A DNA stretch of 38,385 nucleotides from Mycolicibacter acidiphilus (GTDB taxonomy: Bacteria > Actinomycetota > Actinomycetes > Mycobacteriales > Mycobacteriaceae). The notes beneath the pieces are model-generated. The model ran no database searches, was not told where the DNA came from, and saw only the letters and a program-made list of their open reading frames with translations. This document shows, in pieces, positions 9,233 to 16,642 of this stretch. The translations under genes were made by a program, and so were the position numbers. The stretch is taken from NCBI RefSeq assembly GCF_018455725.1, contig NZ_JAHCLR010000009.1, positions 1-38,385 on the forward strand, read 5' to 3'. Within the stretch, counting starts at the first letter, position 1; every line of letters starts with the position of its first letter.

Positions 9233-9855
9233 GGTTGCTCTCCGGGGGTTGGGGTGCGGTAGAGGTTGCGTTTGGACACGTACTGGACGACCCCGTCGGG
9301 CACCAGGTACCAGATCGGCCGGGAGTCGGCGGCCCGCCGGCGGCAGTCGGTGGATGAGATGGCCAGCGCCGGCACCTCGACCAGCGTCAGCGCCCCGTCG
9401 GGCAGTGCGTCGAGAACCTCGGCGAGGTGCTCGCCGTCGAGTTCGTAGCCGGGGCGGCTCACCCCGACGAAGCGGGCCAGTTCGAACATCTCCGCCCAGT
9501 TCTGCCAGCTCAGGATCGAGCCCAGCGCATCGGCGCCGGTGATGAAGAACAGTTCGGCGTCGGGGTTCAGCGCGGTCAGGTCGCGCAACGTGTCCTTGGT
9601 GTAGGTGGGGCCGCCGCGGTCGATGTCCACCCGGCTCACCGAGAAGCGCGGGTTGGCCGCGGTGGCGATCACCGTCATCAGGTAGCGCTCCTCGGCGGCG
9701 CTGACCTGGCGATCCTTGAGCCAGGGCTGGCCGGTCGGCACGAAGATCACCTCATCGAGGCCGAACAGATCGGCGACTTCGCTGGCCGCGACCAGGTGGC
9801 CGTTGTGGACGGGATCGAACGTCCCACCCATCACTCCCAGCCGCCGTTTTCGCAC
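9229..9855 (-). CDS. nadD: nicotinate-nucleotide adenylyltransferase
   Basis: 208 residues. Joins nicotinate mononucleotide and ATP to form deamido-NAD, the step before NadE, which is also encoded in this window. Motifs: [10 protein letters not shown] (about 11-20) with the HxGH nucleotidyltransferase signature, [21 protein letters not shown], and ISSTDCRRR (ISSTxxR) near the C-terminus. The GTG at 9855 ([11 protein letters not shown]) is chosen because the open frame upstream to 10074 is non-family and crosses a repeat. No Shine-Dalgarno precedes this GTG, but a TAAGCT box lies 8 nt upstream, so the message may be leaderless. First gene of the operon. Confidence 0.94.
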   Translation of the reverse strand: MRKRRLGVMGGTFDPVHNGHLVAASEVADLFGLDEVIFVPTGQPWLKDRQVSAAEERYLMTVIATAANPRFSVSRVDIDRGGPTYTKDTLRDLTALNPDAELFFITGADALGSILSWQNWAEMFELARFVGVSRPGYELDGEHLAEVLDALPDGALTLVEVPALAISSTDCRRRAADSRPIWYLVPDGVVQYVSKRNLYRTPTPGEQP

Positions 9856-9863
9856 GATAGGCC

Positions 9864-9869
9864 AGCTTA
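9864..9869 (-). promoter_or_regulatory. -10 box for the nadD operon
   Basis: TAAGCT on the minus strand, 8 nt before the GTG at 9855. It fits TANNNT and would place the transcript start on the start codon. No good -35 is apparent. Confidence 0.4.
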
Positions 9870-9883
9870 CTTGGGTCTCGCCG

Positions 9884-9959
9884 GCCACCCCCACCCGCGA
9901 CCGTGCACAAGTGTCCGGTATCTCCCCAGGTGGGGGTGGACATTTGTGCACGGTCACGC
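9884..9959. repeat. inverted-repeat intergenic element between an SDR gene and nadD
   Basis: Arms at 9899-9916 (GACCGTGCACAAGTGTCC) and 9938-9955 are reverse complements over 18 bp with one mismatch, around a 21-nt loop. The left flank (CCACCCCCACC) and the inside of the right arm (GGTGGGGGTGG) are also complementary in content, so the element looks like two copies of one motif in opposite orientation. A third related copy is at 28296-28328. It may also form a transcript-end hairpin after the SDR gene at 9966-11012. Confidence 0.75.
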
Positions 9960-9965
9960 AGGGGG

Positions 9966-11012
9966 CTACGCCAGCCCGTCGTCGATCATCTGCTGGAAGT
10001 GCTCGACGACGGACTCGGCGACCGGCCGGAAGTCGATACCCAGCTCGGCGCGGGTGCGCGAGTTGTCGAAGCACAGCGGGTAGCCGACGTTGAGTTCGAC
10101 GAACTTGCGGGTCAGCCCACCGACCGGCGCCGCCAGCTTGATCATGAACTTCGGCAGCTCGAAGACCGGGAACGCCGGTCGCCAGCCGAAGCGCGCCCGC
10201 AACGCCCGGCTCAGCTCGAGCATGCTGACGACCTTCGAGTTGGCGATGTAGCGGCCGTGCGCATCAGCGGTGAAACCGGCGGTGATGTGCGCCCGCGCCA
10301 CATCGCGCACGTCGACCGCCCCCAGCTGCAGCGGCGGCGCACCGGCGGCCATCGTCATGTCGACGAAGTGGTGCATCGTGGTCATGCTGCCCGAGGCGCT
10401 GGAGGTGGTCAGCGCCGGTCCGAGCACCAGCGACGGGTGGATCGTCACCAGGTCCCAGCGCTGCTGGGCGCCCTGGATCTTCCAGGCCTCCCGCTCGGCG
10501 ACGGTCTTGGAGTACGAGTACGCCTGATGCTCGACGGTGCTGGTGGTGTTCCAGTCGGCCTCGGTGAAACAGGCTTTGCCCACCATGTCCGCACAGTCGC
10601 CGTAGATCGCGGCGACGCTGCTGGTCAGCACCACCCGCTTCACCGAGTCGGTGGCATCGGCGCTGGTCAGGACGTTGCGAGTGCCCTCCAGTGCGGGCCG
10701 GATCAGCTGCTGCTCGGGGTCTTTGATGTGGCCCATCAGGAACGGCGACGCGGTGTGGATGACCAGTTCGCAGCCGTCCATCGCCGCGGTGAAGCTGCCC
10801 GCATCGAGCAGGTCGGCCTTGTGCAGGGTCAGCTTCCCGGGATGCTGCTCGGCCAGCGTGTGCAGATGCTCCAGGCCCGTGGGCTTGTCGGGGTTGCGCA
10901 CGGTGGCGCGGACGGTCCGGCCGTCCTCCAGCAGGTAGCGCACGATCCAGCTGGCGATGTAGCCGCTGCCGCCGGTGACCAGGACGGGGGCGTCCGGGTT
11001 GATGGTCGTCAT
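9966..11012 (-). CDS. NAD-dependent epimerase/dehydratase, extended SDR (dihydroflavonol-reductase-like)
   Basis: 348 residues, cytosolic. N-terminal nucleotide-binding motif [15 protein letters not shown] (about 10-24), the [10 protein letters not shown] strand with the catalytic Ser, and the active-site YSYSK (YxxxK) at about 165-169. The middle and C-terminal parts ([20 protein letters not shown]) match the extended SDR branch that includes plant dihydroflavonol reductase and many bacterial aldehyde or ketone reductases. The ATG at 11012 is preceded by AAGGAG. It lies 28 bp after osmC in the same orientation, so the two may be co-transcribed. Substrate unknown. Confidence 0.87.
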   Translation of the reverse strand: MTTINPDAPVLVTGGSGYIASWIVRYLLEDGRTVRATVRNPDKPTGLEHLHTLAEQHPGKLTLHKADLLDAGSFTAAMDGCELVIHTASPFLMGHIKDPEQQLIRPALEGTRNVLTSADATDSVKRVVLTSSVAAIYGDCADMVGKACFTEADWNTTSTVEHQAYSYSKTVAEREAWKIQGAQQRWDLVTIHPSLVLGPALTTSSASGSMTTMHHFVDMTMAAGAPPLQLGAVDVRDVARAHITAGFTADAHGRYIANSKVVSMLELSRALRARFGWRPAFPVFELPKFMIKLAAPVGGLTRKFVELNVGYPLCFDNSRTRAELGIDFRPVAESVVEHFQQMIDDGLA

Positions 11013-11040
11013 GGATGCTCCTTTTCGCAGGTCCGCCAGC

Positions 11041-11511
11041 TTACGTGGCGACAGTCACGACCGGCTCGTGCGTGACCGGGAAGTTGACCGAGTTGGCGAT
11101 GAAGCAGGCGCGGTGGGCTTCGGCGTGCAGCGCCACGGCTTTCTCTGCCATCGCGGCAGACGTCACCGTCACCTGCGGTCGCAGTACCGCGCCGGTGAAG
11201 TGCCCGCCGTCGCCGGTGTCGGCCATCGTTCCGAACGGGTGATCCACGTAGGAGACGACGATGACGTCGTTGACCGCGCACAGGTGCAGGTACCAGAGCA
11301 TGTGGCACTGCGACAGCGACGCCAGCAGCAGCTGTTCCGGGTTCCAACGGGCCGGATCACCGCGGAAGTCGGGATCAGCCGACCCGAGGATGGTCGGACA
11401 GCCGTCGGCGTGCACCTCGTGGTCACGATCGTAGGCACGGTAACCGCTGGTTCCGGTGCCACGGTTGCCGGTCCAGGTGACCGCAACGGTGTAGCTGTGC
11501 TCAGTGCCCAT
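11041..11511 (-). CDS. OsmC/Ohr family peroxide-detoxifying protein
   Basis: 156 residues. OsmC-fold proteins reduce organic hydroperoxides with a reactive Cys pair. Both cysteines are present: SLSQCHMLW (Cys69) and HRACFIANS (Cys136), separated by the usual central region; WNPEQLLLASLSQC is the family signature. The ATG at 11511 is preferred because AAGGGAAGG lies about 10 nt upstream; an in-frame ATG at 11532 would add seven residues. It probably forms a unit with the SDR gene downstream. A 92-bp gap separates it from the VWA gene; that gap holds a small CCGCG-TTT-CGCGG hairpin (11560-11572) and otherwise nothing clear. Confidence 0.87.
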   Translation of the reverse strand: MGTEHSYTVAVTWTGNRGTGTSGYRAYDRDHEVHADGCPTILGSADPDFRGDPARWNPEQLLLASLSQCHMLWYLHLCAVNDVIVVSYVDHPFGTMADTGDGGHFTGAVLRPQVTVTSAAMAEKAVALHAEAHRACFIANSVNFPVTHEPVVTVAT

Positions 11512-11603
11512 TGCCGTGCGCCTTCCCTTCACCGAACGTGCGAATCGATACGCCCCGACCCGCGTTTCGCGGATGAAACCACACGCTCACGCACGCAGAC
11601 GGG

Positions 11604-13043
11604 CTACACCGGCAGGAGCTGGTCGATGACCGCGGCCAACTGCTTGGCGGAGCGGCATTCGTGCATGGGGATCACGTCGGCGTAGCGCGGTGCCGCCGAA
11701 TCACCGCTGCCCCACTGGTGTCGCGGCTCCGGGTTCAGCCAGTGCGCATGCCGGCTGGCCGTGACCAGGTGCGCCAACACGTCGACGGCCGGATCACGGT
11801 AGTTGGTGCGGCCATCGCCGAGCACCAGCAGCGAACTGCGCGGGGACAGCACACCGTGGAAGTTCTCGGCGAACGACACCAGCGCGTTGCCGTAGTCGGA
11901 GTGCCCGTCACGGGTGTAGACCGCCGACTCCCGGGTGATGCGCTGAATCGCCACCGCCAGGTCCGCCTCCGGGCCGAACAGGTGCGTCACCTCGTCGGTG
12001 GTGTCAATGAAGGCGAACACCCGCACCCGCGAGAACTGTTGGCGCAGCGCGTGAACCAGCAGCAGAGTGAAATGGCTGAACCCGGCGACCGACCCCGACA
12101 CGTCGCACAGCACCACCAGTTCGGGCCGGGCCGGGCGCGGTTTGCGCAGCACCAGGTCGATCGGCACCCCGCCGGTGGACATCGAGCGTCGCAGCGTCTT
12201 GCGCAGGTCGATCACCCCGGCCCGCGACCGACGGCGCCGGGCCGCCAGCCGAGTCGCCAGGGTGCGAGCCAGCGGCGCCACCACCCGGCGCATCGACCGC
12301 AGCTGATCCCCGGAGGCGAGCAGGAACTCGACGTTCTCACTGAGCTGCGGGATGCCGTACATCTGCACGTGTTCGCGGCCGAGTTGTTCGGCGGCGCGCC
12401 GCTTGGTCTCGACGTCCACCAGCTTGCGCAGTTGCGCGATCCGCTGCCCGGCAAGGGCTTTGGCGATCTGCTCCTGGGTGGGGGTCGGCTCCTCGCCGTA
12501 CGGTGAGAGCAGCCCGGCCAGCAGCCGGCCCTCCAATTCGTCGAGCCCCATCGCCTTGAGCGTCTGGTAGGCGGAGTACGACGGGCCGCGGCTGGAGCGG
12601 TAGCGGCCGTAGGCTTCGACGATCGCCGCGATCATCGCCGACAGCCGCTGGTCGGTGTCGGCCAACTCGGGGTTGTCGGTGAGCAGGTCGACCAGCATCG
12701 CCCGCATCGCCTCGACGTCGTCGGGCGGCACCACGGGCGGTTCGGAGTCCGCGTCGGCCGCGTCCCCGACCGTCCGGTCGCCGAGTGCCGCCGGGAACCA
12801 CAGGTCGAACAGCGCGTCGTAGGTGTCGCGGTGATCGGGTCGGCGCAGCACCGCGCAGGCCAGGCCTTCGCGCAGTACCCGACGGTCGCCGAGCCCCAGC
12901 ACCGACAGCACCTGCCCGGCATCGACCGTCTCCGACGGGCCCACCGAAATGCCCTGTCCTCGCAGCGCTTCGACGAAACCGACCAGGTGACCCGGTAACC
13001 CGTGCGGGGCCAGGGGCTGAGTGGGGCCGATCCGCCGGGCCAT
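11604..13043 (-). CDS. VWA domain protein, CoxE-like, partner of MoxR ATPase
   Basis: 479 residues. C-terminal von Willebrand A domain with an intact metal-binding MIDAS start DVSGS (Asp314, Ser316, Ser318), later DGHSDYGNAL (Thr/Asp loop) and LVLGDGRTNYRDP. The N-terminal half is helical, and a basic segment RRRRSRAGVIDLRKTLRRSM precedes the VWA domain as in the CoxE family. Such proteins act with a MoxR-type AAA ATPase, often to insert metal or remodel a client. Its ATG shares one base with the stop of the MoxR gene (TGATG). Corresponds by position to Rv2425c. The client is not known; none of the usual carbon monoxide dehydrogenase genes are nearby. Confidence 0.88.
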   Translation of the reverse strand: MARRIGPTQPLAPHGLPGHLVGFVEALRGQGISVGPSETVDAGQVLSVLGLGDRRVLREGLACAVLRRPDHRDTYDALFDLWFPAALGDRTVGDAADADSEPPVVPPDDVEAMRAMLVDLLTDNPELADTDQRLSAMIAAIVEAYGRYRSSRGPSYSAYQTLKAMGLDELEGRLLAGLLSPYGEEPTPTQEQIAKALAGQRIAQLRKLVDVETKRRAAEQLGREHVQMYGIPQLSENVEFLLASGDQLRSMRRVVAPLARTLATRLAARRRRSRAGVIDLRKTLRRSMSTGGVPIDLVLRKPRPARPELVVLCDVSGSVAGFSHFTLLLVHALRQQFSRVRVFAFIDTTDEVTHLFGPEADLAVAIQRITRESAVYTRDGHSDYGNALVSFAENFHGVLSPRSSLLVLGDGRTNYRDPAVDVLAHLVTASRHAHWLNPEPRHQWGSGDSAAPRYADVIPMHECRSAKQLAAVIDQLLPV

Positions 13044-13930
13044 CAGTTCAGCTTGAGCTCGCCGGTCGCCCGGACCTGATCGGACTGATGTTTGAGCACC
13101 ACGCCCAGGGTGGCGGCGACGGTGGCGTCGTCGATGGTGTCCATGCCCAACGCCAGAATCGTTCTGCCCCAGTCGATGGTCTCAGCCACCGACGGCAGTT
13201 TCTTCAGCTGCATGCCGCGCAGCACCCCGATGATCCGCACCAGTTCGGCGGCGAGGCGCTCCGGCAGCTCCGGCACCCGGGACAGCAGGATGCGACGCTC
13301 CAGATCCGGGTCGGGGAAGTCGATGTGCAGGAACAGGCACCGGCGTTTCAGCGCCTCGGAGAGTTCCCGGGTGGCGTTCGACGTCAGCACCGTGAACGGG
13401 GTCTGCGCCGACGTGACGGTGCCCAACTCCGGGATGGTGACCGCGAAGTCGCTCAAAACCTCCAGCAGCAGGCCCTCGATCTCGATGTCGGCCTTGTCGG
13501 TCTCGTCGATGAGCAGCACGGTCGGGTCGGTGCGCCGGATCGCGGTCAGCAGCGGGCGGGCCAGCAGGAACTCCTCGCTGAACACGTCCAGTTTGGTGGC
13601 GTCCCAGTCCCCTTGTCCGGCAGCGTTCCCGGATTGAATGCGCAAGATCTGCTTGGCGTGGTTCCACTCGTAGAGCGCGCGGGCCTCGTCGACACCCTCG
13701 TAGCACTGCAGGCGCACCAGTCCCGCATCGGTCGCGGCGGCCACCGCCCGGGCCAGTTCGGTCTTGCCGACCCCGGCCGGTCCCTCCACCAGCAGCGGCT
13801 TGCCCAGCCGGTCGGCGAGGAACACCGCGGTGGCGGTGGCGGTGTCTGCCAGGTAGCCGGTCTGCGCCAGTCGTCGGCTGACGTCGTCGATGTCGGCGAA
13901 CAGCGGAGCTTGGCGGGCGGGAGTCGTCAC
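13043..13930 (-). CDS. MoxR family AAA+ ATPase
   Basis: 295 residues. Walker A GPAGVGKT (50-57), Walker B VLLIDETDKAD (about 140-150), sensor 1 FTVLTSNATREL, and an arginine-finger region ALKRRCLFLHIDFP, the ordinary MoxR layout. It should form a hexamer acting as a chaperone with the adjacent VWA protein. The start is GTG at 13930 with a strong GAGGAG 8-10 nt upstream; no better start lies upstream before proA ends, 22 bp away. Corresponds to Rv2426c. The MoxR-VWA pair is conserved, its client unknown. Confidence 0.92.
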   Translation of the reverse strand: MTTPARQAPLFADIDDVSRRLAQTGYLADTATATAVFLADRLGKPLLVEGPAGVGKTELARAVAAATDAGLVRLQCYEGVDEARALYEWNHAKQILRIQSGNAAGQGDWDATKLDVFSEEFLLARPLLTAIRRTDPTVLLIDETDKADIEIEGLLLEVLSDFAVTIPELGTVTSAQTPFTVLTSNATRELSEALKRRCLFLHIDFPDPDLERRILLSRVPELPERLAAELVRIIGVLRGMQLKKLPSVAETIDWGRTILALGMDTIDDATVAATLGVVLKHQSDQVRATGELKLN

Positions 13931-13952
13931 GTTCGATGGTCTCCTCAGCGGA

Positions 13953-15206
13953 TCAGGCCGGGCGGGTGTGGCCGTCGCCCCACACGATCCATTTGGTGGA
14001 CGTCAGCTCCGACAACCCCATCGGCCCGCGGGCGTGCAGTTTCTGGGTGGAGATGCCGATCTCGGCGCCGAAGCCGAACTGCTCGCCGTCGGTGAAGGCG
14101 GTGGAGGCGTTGACCATCACCGCGGCGGCGTCGACCTGCTCGGTGAACTGTTGTGCCGCAGCCATATTCGTGGTGACGATGGCCTCGGTGTGACCGGTGC
14201 CGTACTCGTTGATGTGACTGATCGCGTCGTCGAGTCCCTCAACCACGTTCAGCGCGATGTCCATCGCCAGGTATTCGCGGCGCAGGTCGTCCTCCGGCGC
14301 AGCAGCGGCGGCGTCGCCGTGCACGGTCACCCCGGCCTCGGTCAGCGCGTCCACCAGCCGCGGCAGCAGGGTGTCGGCGATCTCTCGGTCCACCAGCATC
14401 GTCTCGGCGGCGTTGCACACGCTGGGCCGACGGGTCTTGGAGTTCAACAGGATCCGCTCGGCCACCTCCGGGTCTGCCGCGGCGTGGATGTAGACGTGGC
14501 AGTTGCCGACCCCGGTCTCGATGGTGGGCACCTGCGCGTCACGCACCACGGCGTCGATCAGGCCCGCCCCCCCGCGCGGGATCACCACGTCGACCAGGCC
14601 GCGCGCCTGGATCAGGTGGGTGACGGTGGACCGGTCGGCGCTGGACAGCAACTGCACCGCGTCGGCCGGCAGGTCTTCGCCGACCAGTGCCTCGCGCAGC
14701 ACCTCCACCAGTTTGGCGTTGGAGTGCGCGGCCGACGAACTGCCGCGCAGCAGTGCGGCGTTGCCGGATTTCAGTGCCAGGCCGAAGGCGTCGACGGTGA
14801 CGTTGGGCCGGCCCTCGTAGACCATGCCGACCACCCCGAGCGGAACCCGCTGCTGGCGCAGCATCAGCCCGTTGGGCAGGGTCTTGCCGCGCAGCACCTC
14901 GCCGACCGGGTCGGGCAGCCCGGCCACCTGCCGCAGCCCGGCGGCGATGCCGTCGACGCGCTGCGGGTTCAGTGCCAGGCGGTCCAGCATCGCCTCCGGC
15001 GTACCGGCGGCCCGGGCCGCGTCGAGATCCTGCACGTTGGCGGCCAAGATGTCGTCGGCGTGTGCCAGCAGGGCGTCGGCGGCGGCGTGCAGGGCGCGGT
15101 CTTTGACCACGGTCGGCAGCGTTGCCAGGGTGCGGGCGGCGACGCGGGCGCGGCGCGCGGCGTCGTGAACCTCGCGGCGCAGGTCGGGTGGTGCTTCCAG
15201 ACTCAT
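13953..15206 (-). CDS. proA: glutamate-5-semialdehyde dehydrogenase (gamma-glutamyl phosphate reductase)
   Basis: 417 residues, normal size. Second step of proline synthesis: NADPH-dependent reduction of gamma-glutamyl phosphate. Motifs: [20 protein letters not shown] (about 118-137), the nucleotide loop [11 protein letters not shown], and the catalytic cysteine in [11 protein letters not shown] (Cys264). The ATG at 15206 (MSLEAPPDL) is chosen by family alignment; an in-frame ATG at 15257 adds non-family residues. The first-step enzyme proB lies 14 kb away at 29134-30234. proA sits 28 bp after the MscS gene and 22 bp before the MoxR gene, so a shared transcript is likely. Confidence 0.95.
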   Translation of the reverse strand: MSLEAPPDLRREVHDAARRARVAARTLATLPTVVKDRALHAAADALLAHADDILAANVQDLDAARAAGTPEAMLDRLALNPQRVDGIAAGLRQVAGLPDPVGEVLRGKTLPNGLMLRQQRVPLGVVGMVYEGRPNVTVDAFGLALKSGNAALLRGSSSAAHSNAKLVEVLREALVGEDLPADAVQLLSSADRSTVTHLIQARGLVDVVIPRGGAGLIDAVVRDAQVPTIETGVGNCHVYIHAAADPEVAERILLNSKTRRPSVCNAAETMLVDREIADTLLPRLVDALTEAGVTVHGDAAAAAPEDDLRREYLAMDIALNVVEGLDDAISHINEYGTGHTEAIVTTNMAAAQQFTEQVDAAAVMVNASTAFTDGEQFGFGAEIGISTQKLHARGPMGLSELTSTKWIVWGDGHTRPA

Positions 15207-15234
15207 CTGCCCAGGGTATCGAGTGCTCGTGCGC

Positions 15235-16638
15235 TCAGCCCAACCGCTCCGGGGCACCGGTGTGCGTGGCCAGCCCCCGACGCTCGTCGATGATGCGGCC
15301 CAGGTCGGCCAGCAACGCGGGTTTGCGCATGACGAAGTCCGCGATGTGGTCGCGGCCGATCTCCAGGGCGGTCACCTCGCCCAGCGCATGCGCCGCGGTG
15401 ACGTTCGGCTGACGGGTCAACGTCGTCAGCCCCAGAAACGCCCCCGCATCCAGCACCGCCACCGGGACCGGGGCACCGGTGTCGTCGGCGGTGGTCAGAC
15501 GCACGCCGCCGGCGACGACGAACGTCATCCCGCCCGGCACGTCGCCGATGCCCTGCATGAGTTCGTCGGCGCCGTACCGGACCAGCCGCGCGTACGGTTG
15601 CAGCGCCTGCTGGTCGGCCTCGGTGAGCCGCAGCGCCGGTGCGACCACGGTCTGCAACGCCTGCGCCACCCGATCGGGCGTCGAGAAGTCGTCGGCGGCA
15701 CCGTCCAGTCGCAGCCCGGCCCGACGCGCCGCGTACCAGAGCCAGCGCAGGAACAGCGCCTGCGCGGCGCCGTCGTCGGCGGGCGAGCACAGCGGGATCG
15801 TGATCCGGTACGAGCCGCCGCCCAGTGCCACCCCGCGCGCCGCGCCGTCGCGCTGCTGCTGCGGCAGCGCCGCGGCGACATCGGTCAAAAGCTCGCACAC
15901 CTGATCGGGTGGATCCGCCGGGGAGAAGGTCAACTGCAGCGTCAGGTTGTGCGTCTCCGACGGGCGACTCAGATTGGTGAACGACAGACCCGCCAGCACC
16001 GAGTTCGGCATGATCTGCAGGCCGTGCCCGGTCTCGATGTGCACGGCCCGCCAGTTCACCTCGACGACCCGGCCCCGCGCGGTAGGCGTGTCCAGCCAGT
16101 CCCCGATCCGGAACGGCTGCTCGAACAGCAGGAACAGCCCGGACACGATCTGACCGACGGAGTTCTGCAGCATCAGACCGATGACGACCGACGTCACCCC
16201 CAGTGCGGCGAACAGCCCGCCGATCTTCACGCCCCAGATGTAGGACAGGATCAGCGCCAGCCCGACGCCGACCAGCACCAGCCGCGCCACGTCGAACAGG
16301 ATCGTCGGTAGCCGCCGACGCCAGGACTCCTCCGGCGCACCCCGGAACAGGATCGCGTTGAGGCCCGACAGCAGCGCCAGCAGCAGCAGGAACCCGAACA
16401 GCGTCGCGATGATCCGCACCGAGGTGACGTCGACCGGCACCTCGAACGACTTGACCAGCAGCACCCACAGCGCGCCGAGCGGCAGCAGGTAGGTGCGCAG
16501 CAGGTTGACCGGGCCGGCCAGGTGGCTGCGCCGGCGCGCCAGCGCGTTATGCCATTCGGTCAGCGCGATCAGTGCGGCCGGCAGTCCCGCCGCGACACCG
16601 AGCGACCAGTAGAACCAGGGTGCTGCGATGACGTCCAC
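15235..16638 (-). CDS. MscS-type mechanosensitive channel with C-terminal cNMP-like domain
   Basis: 467 residues. N-terminal membrane helices at about 10-28, 48-66, 76-98 and 112-135, then the pore/MscS helix [21 protein letters not shown] (147-167) and MscS beta domain (172-225, [21 protein letters not shown]). Residues 350-450 form a cyclic-nucleotide-binding-like domain, but the phosphate cassette is altered: the usual G-E is Gly403-Leu404 and the usual Arg is Asn412, so nucleotide binding is doubtful. The GTG at 16638 is chosen because GGAG lies 7 nt upstream and the cyclase-like gene stops 4 bp earlier; an ATG at 16680 would overlap it. Corresponds to Rv2434c. Confidence 0.88.
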   Translation of the reverse strand: MDVIAAPWFYWSLGVAAGLPAALIALTEWHNALARRRSHLAGPVNLLRTYLLPLGALWVLLVKSFEVPVDVTSVRIIATLFGFLLLLALLSGLNAILFRGAPEESWRRRLPTILFDVARLVLVGVGLALILSYIWGVKIGGLFAALGVTSVVIGLMLQNSVGQIVSGLFLLFEQPFRIGDWLDTPTARGRVVEVNWRAVHIETGHGLQIMPNSVLAGLSFTNLSRPSETHNLTLQLTFSPADPPDQVCELLTDVAAALPQQQRDGAARGVALGGGSYRITIPLCSPADDGAAQALFLRWLWYAARRAGLRLDGAADDFSTPDRVAQALQTVVAPALRLTEADQQALQPYARLVRYGADELMQGIGDVPGGMTFVVAGGVRLTTADDTGAPVPVAVLDAGAFLGLTTLTRQPNVTAAHALGEVTALEIGRDHIADFVMRKPALLADLGRIIDERRGLATHTGAPERLG

Positions 16639-16642
16639 TCCC

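Noticed and set aside
11560-11572. CCGCG-TTT-CGCGG hairpin after the VWA gene as a terminator
   Set aside because: Only a 5-bp stem with no tail; too common by chance in this GC-rich DNA to list as a feature.
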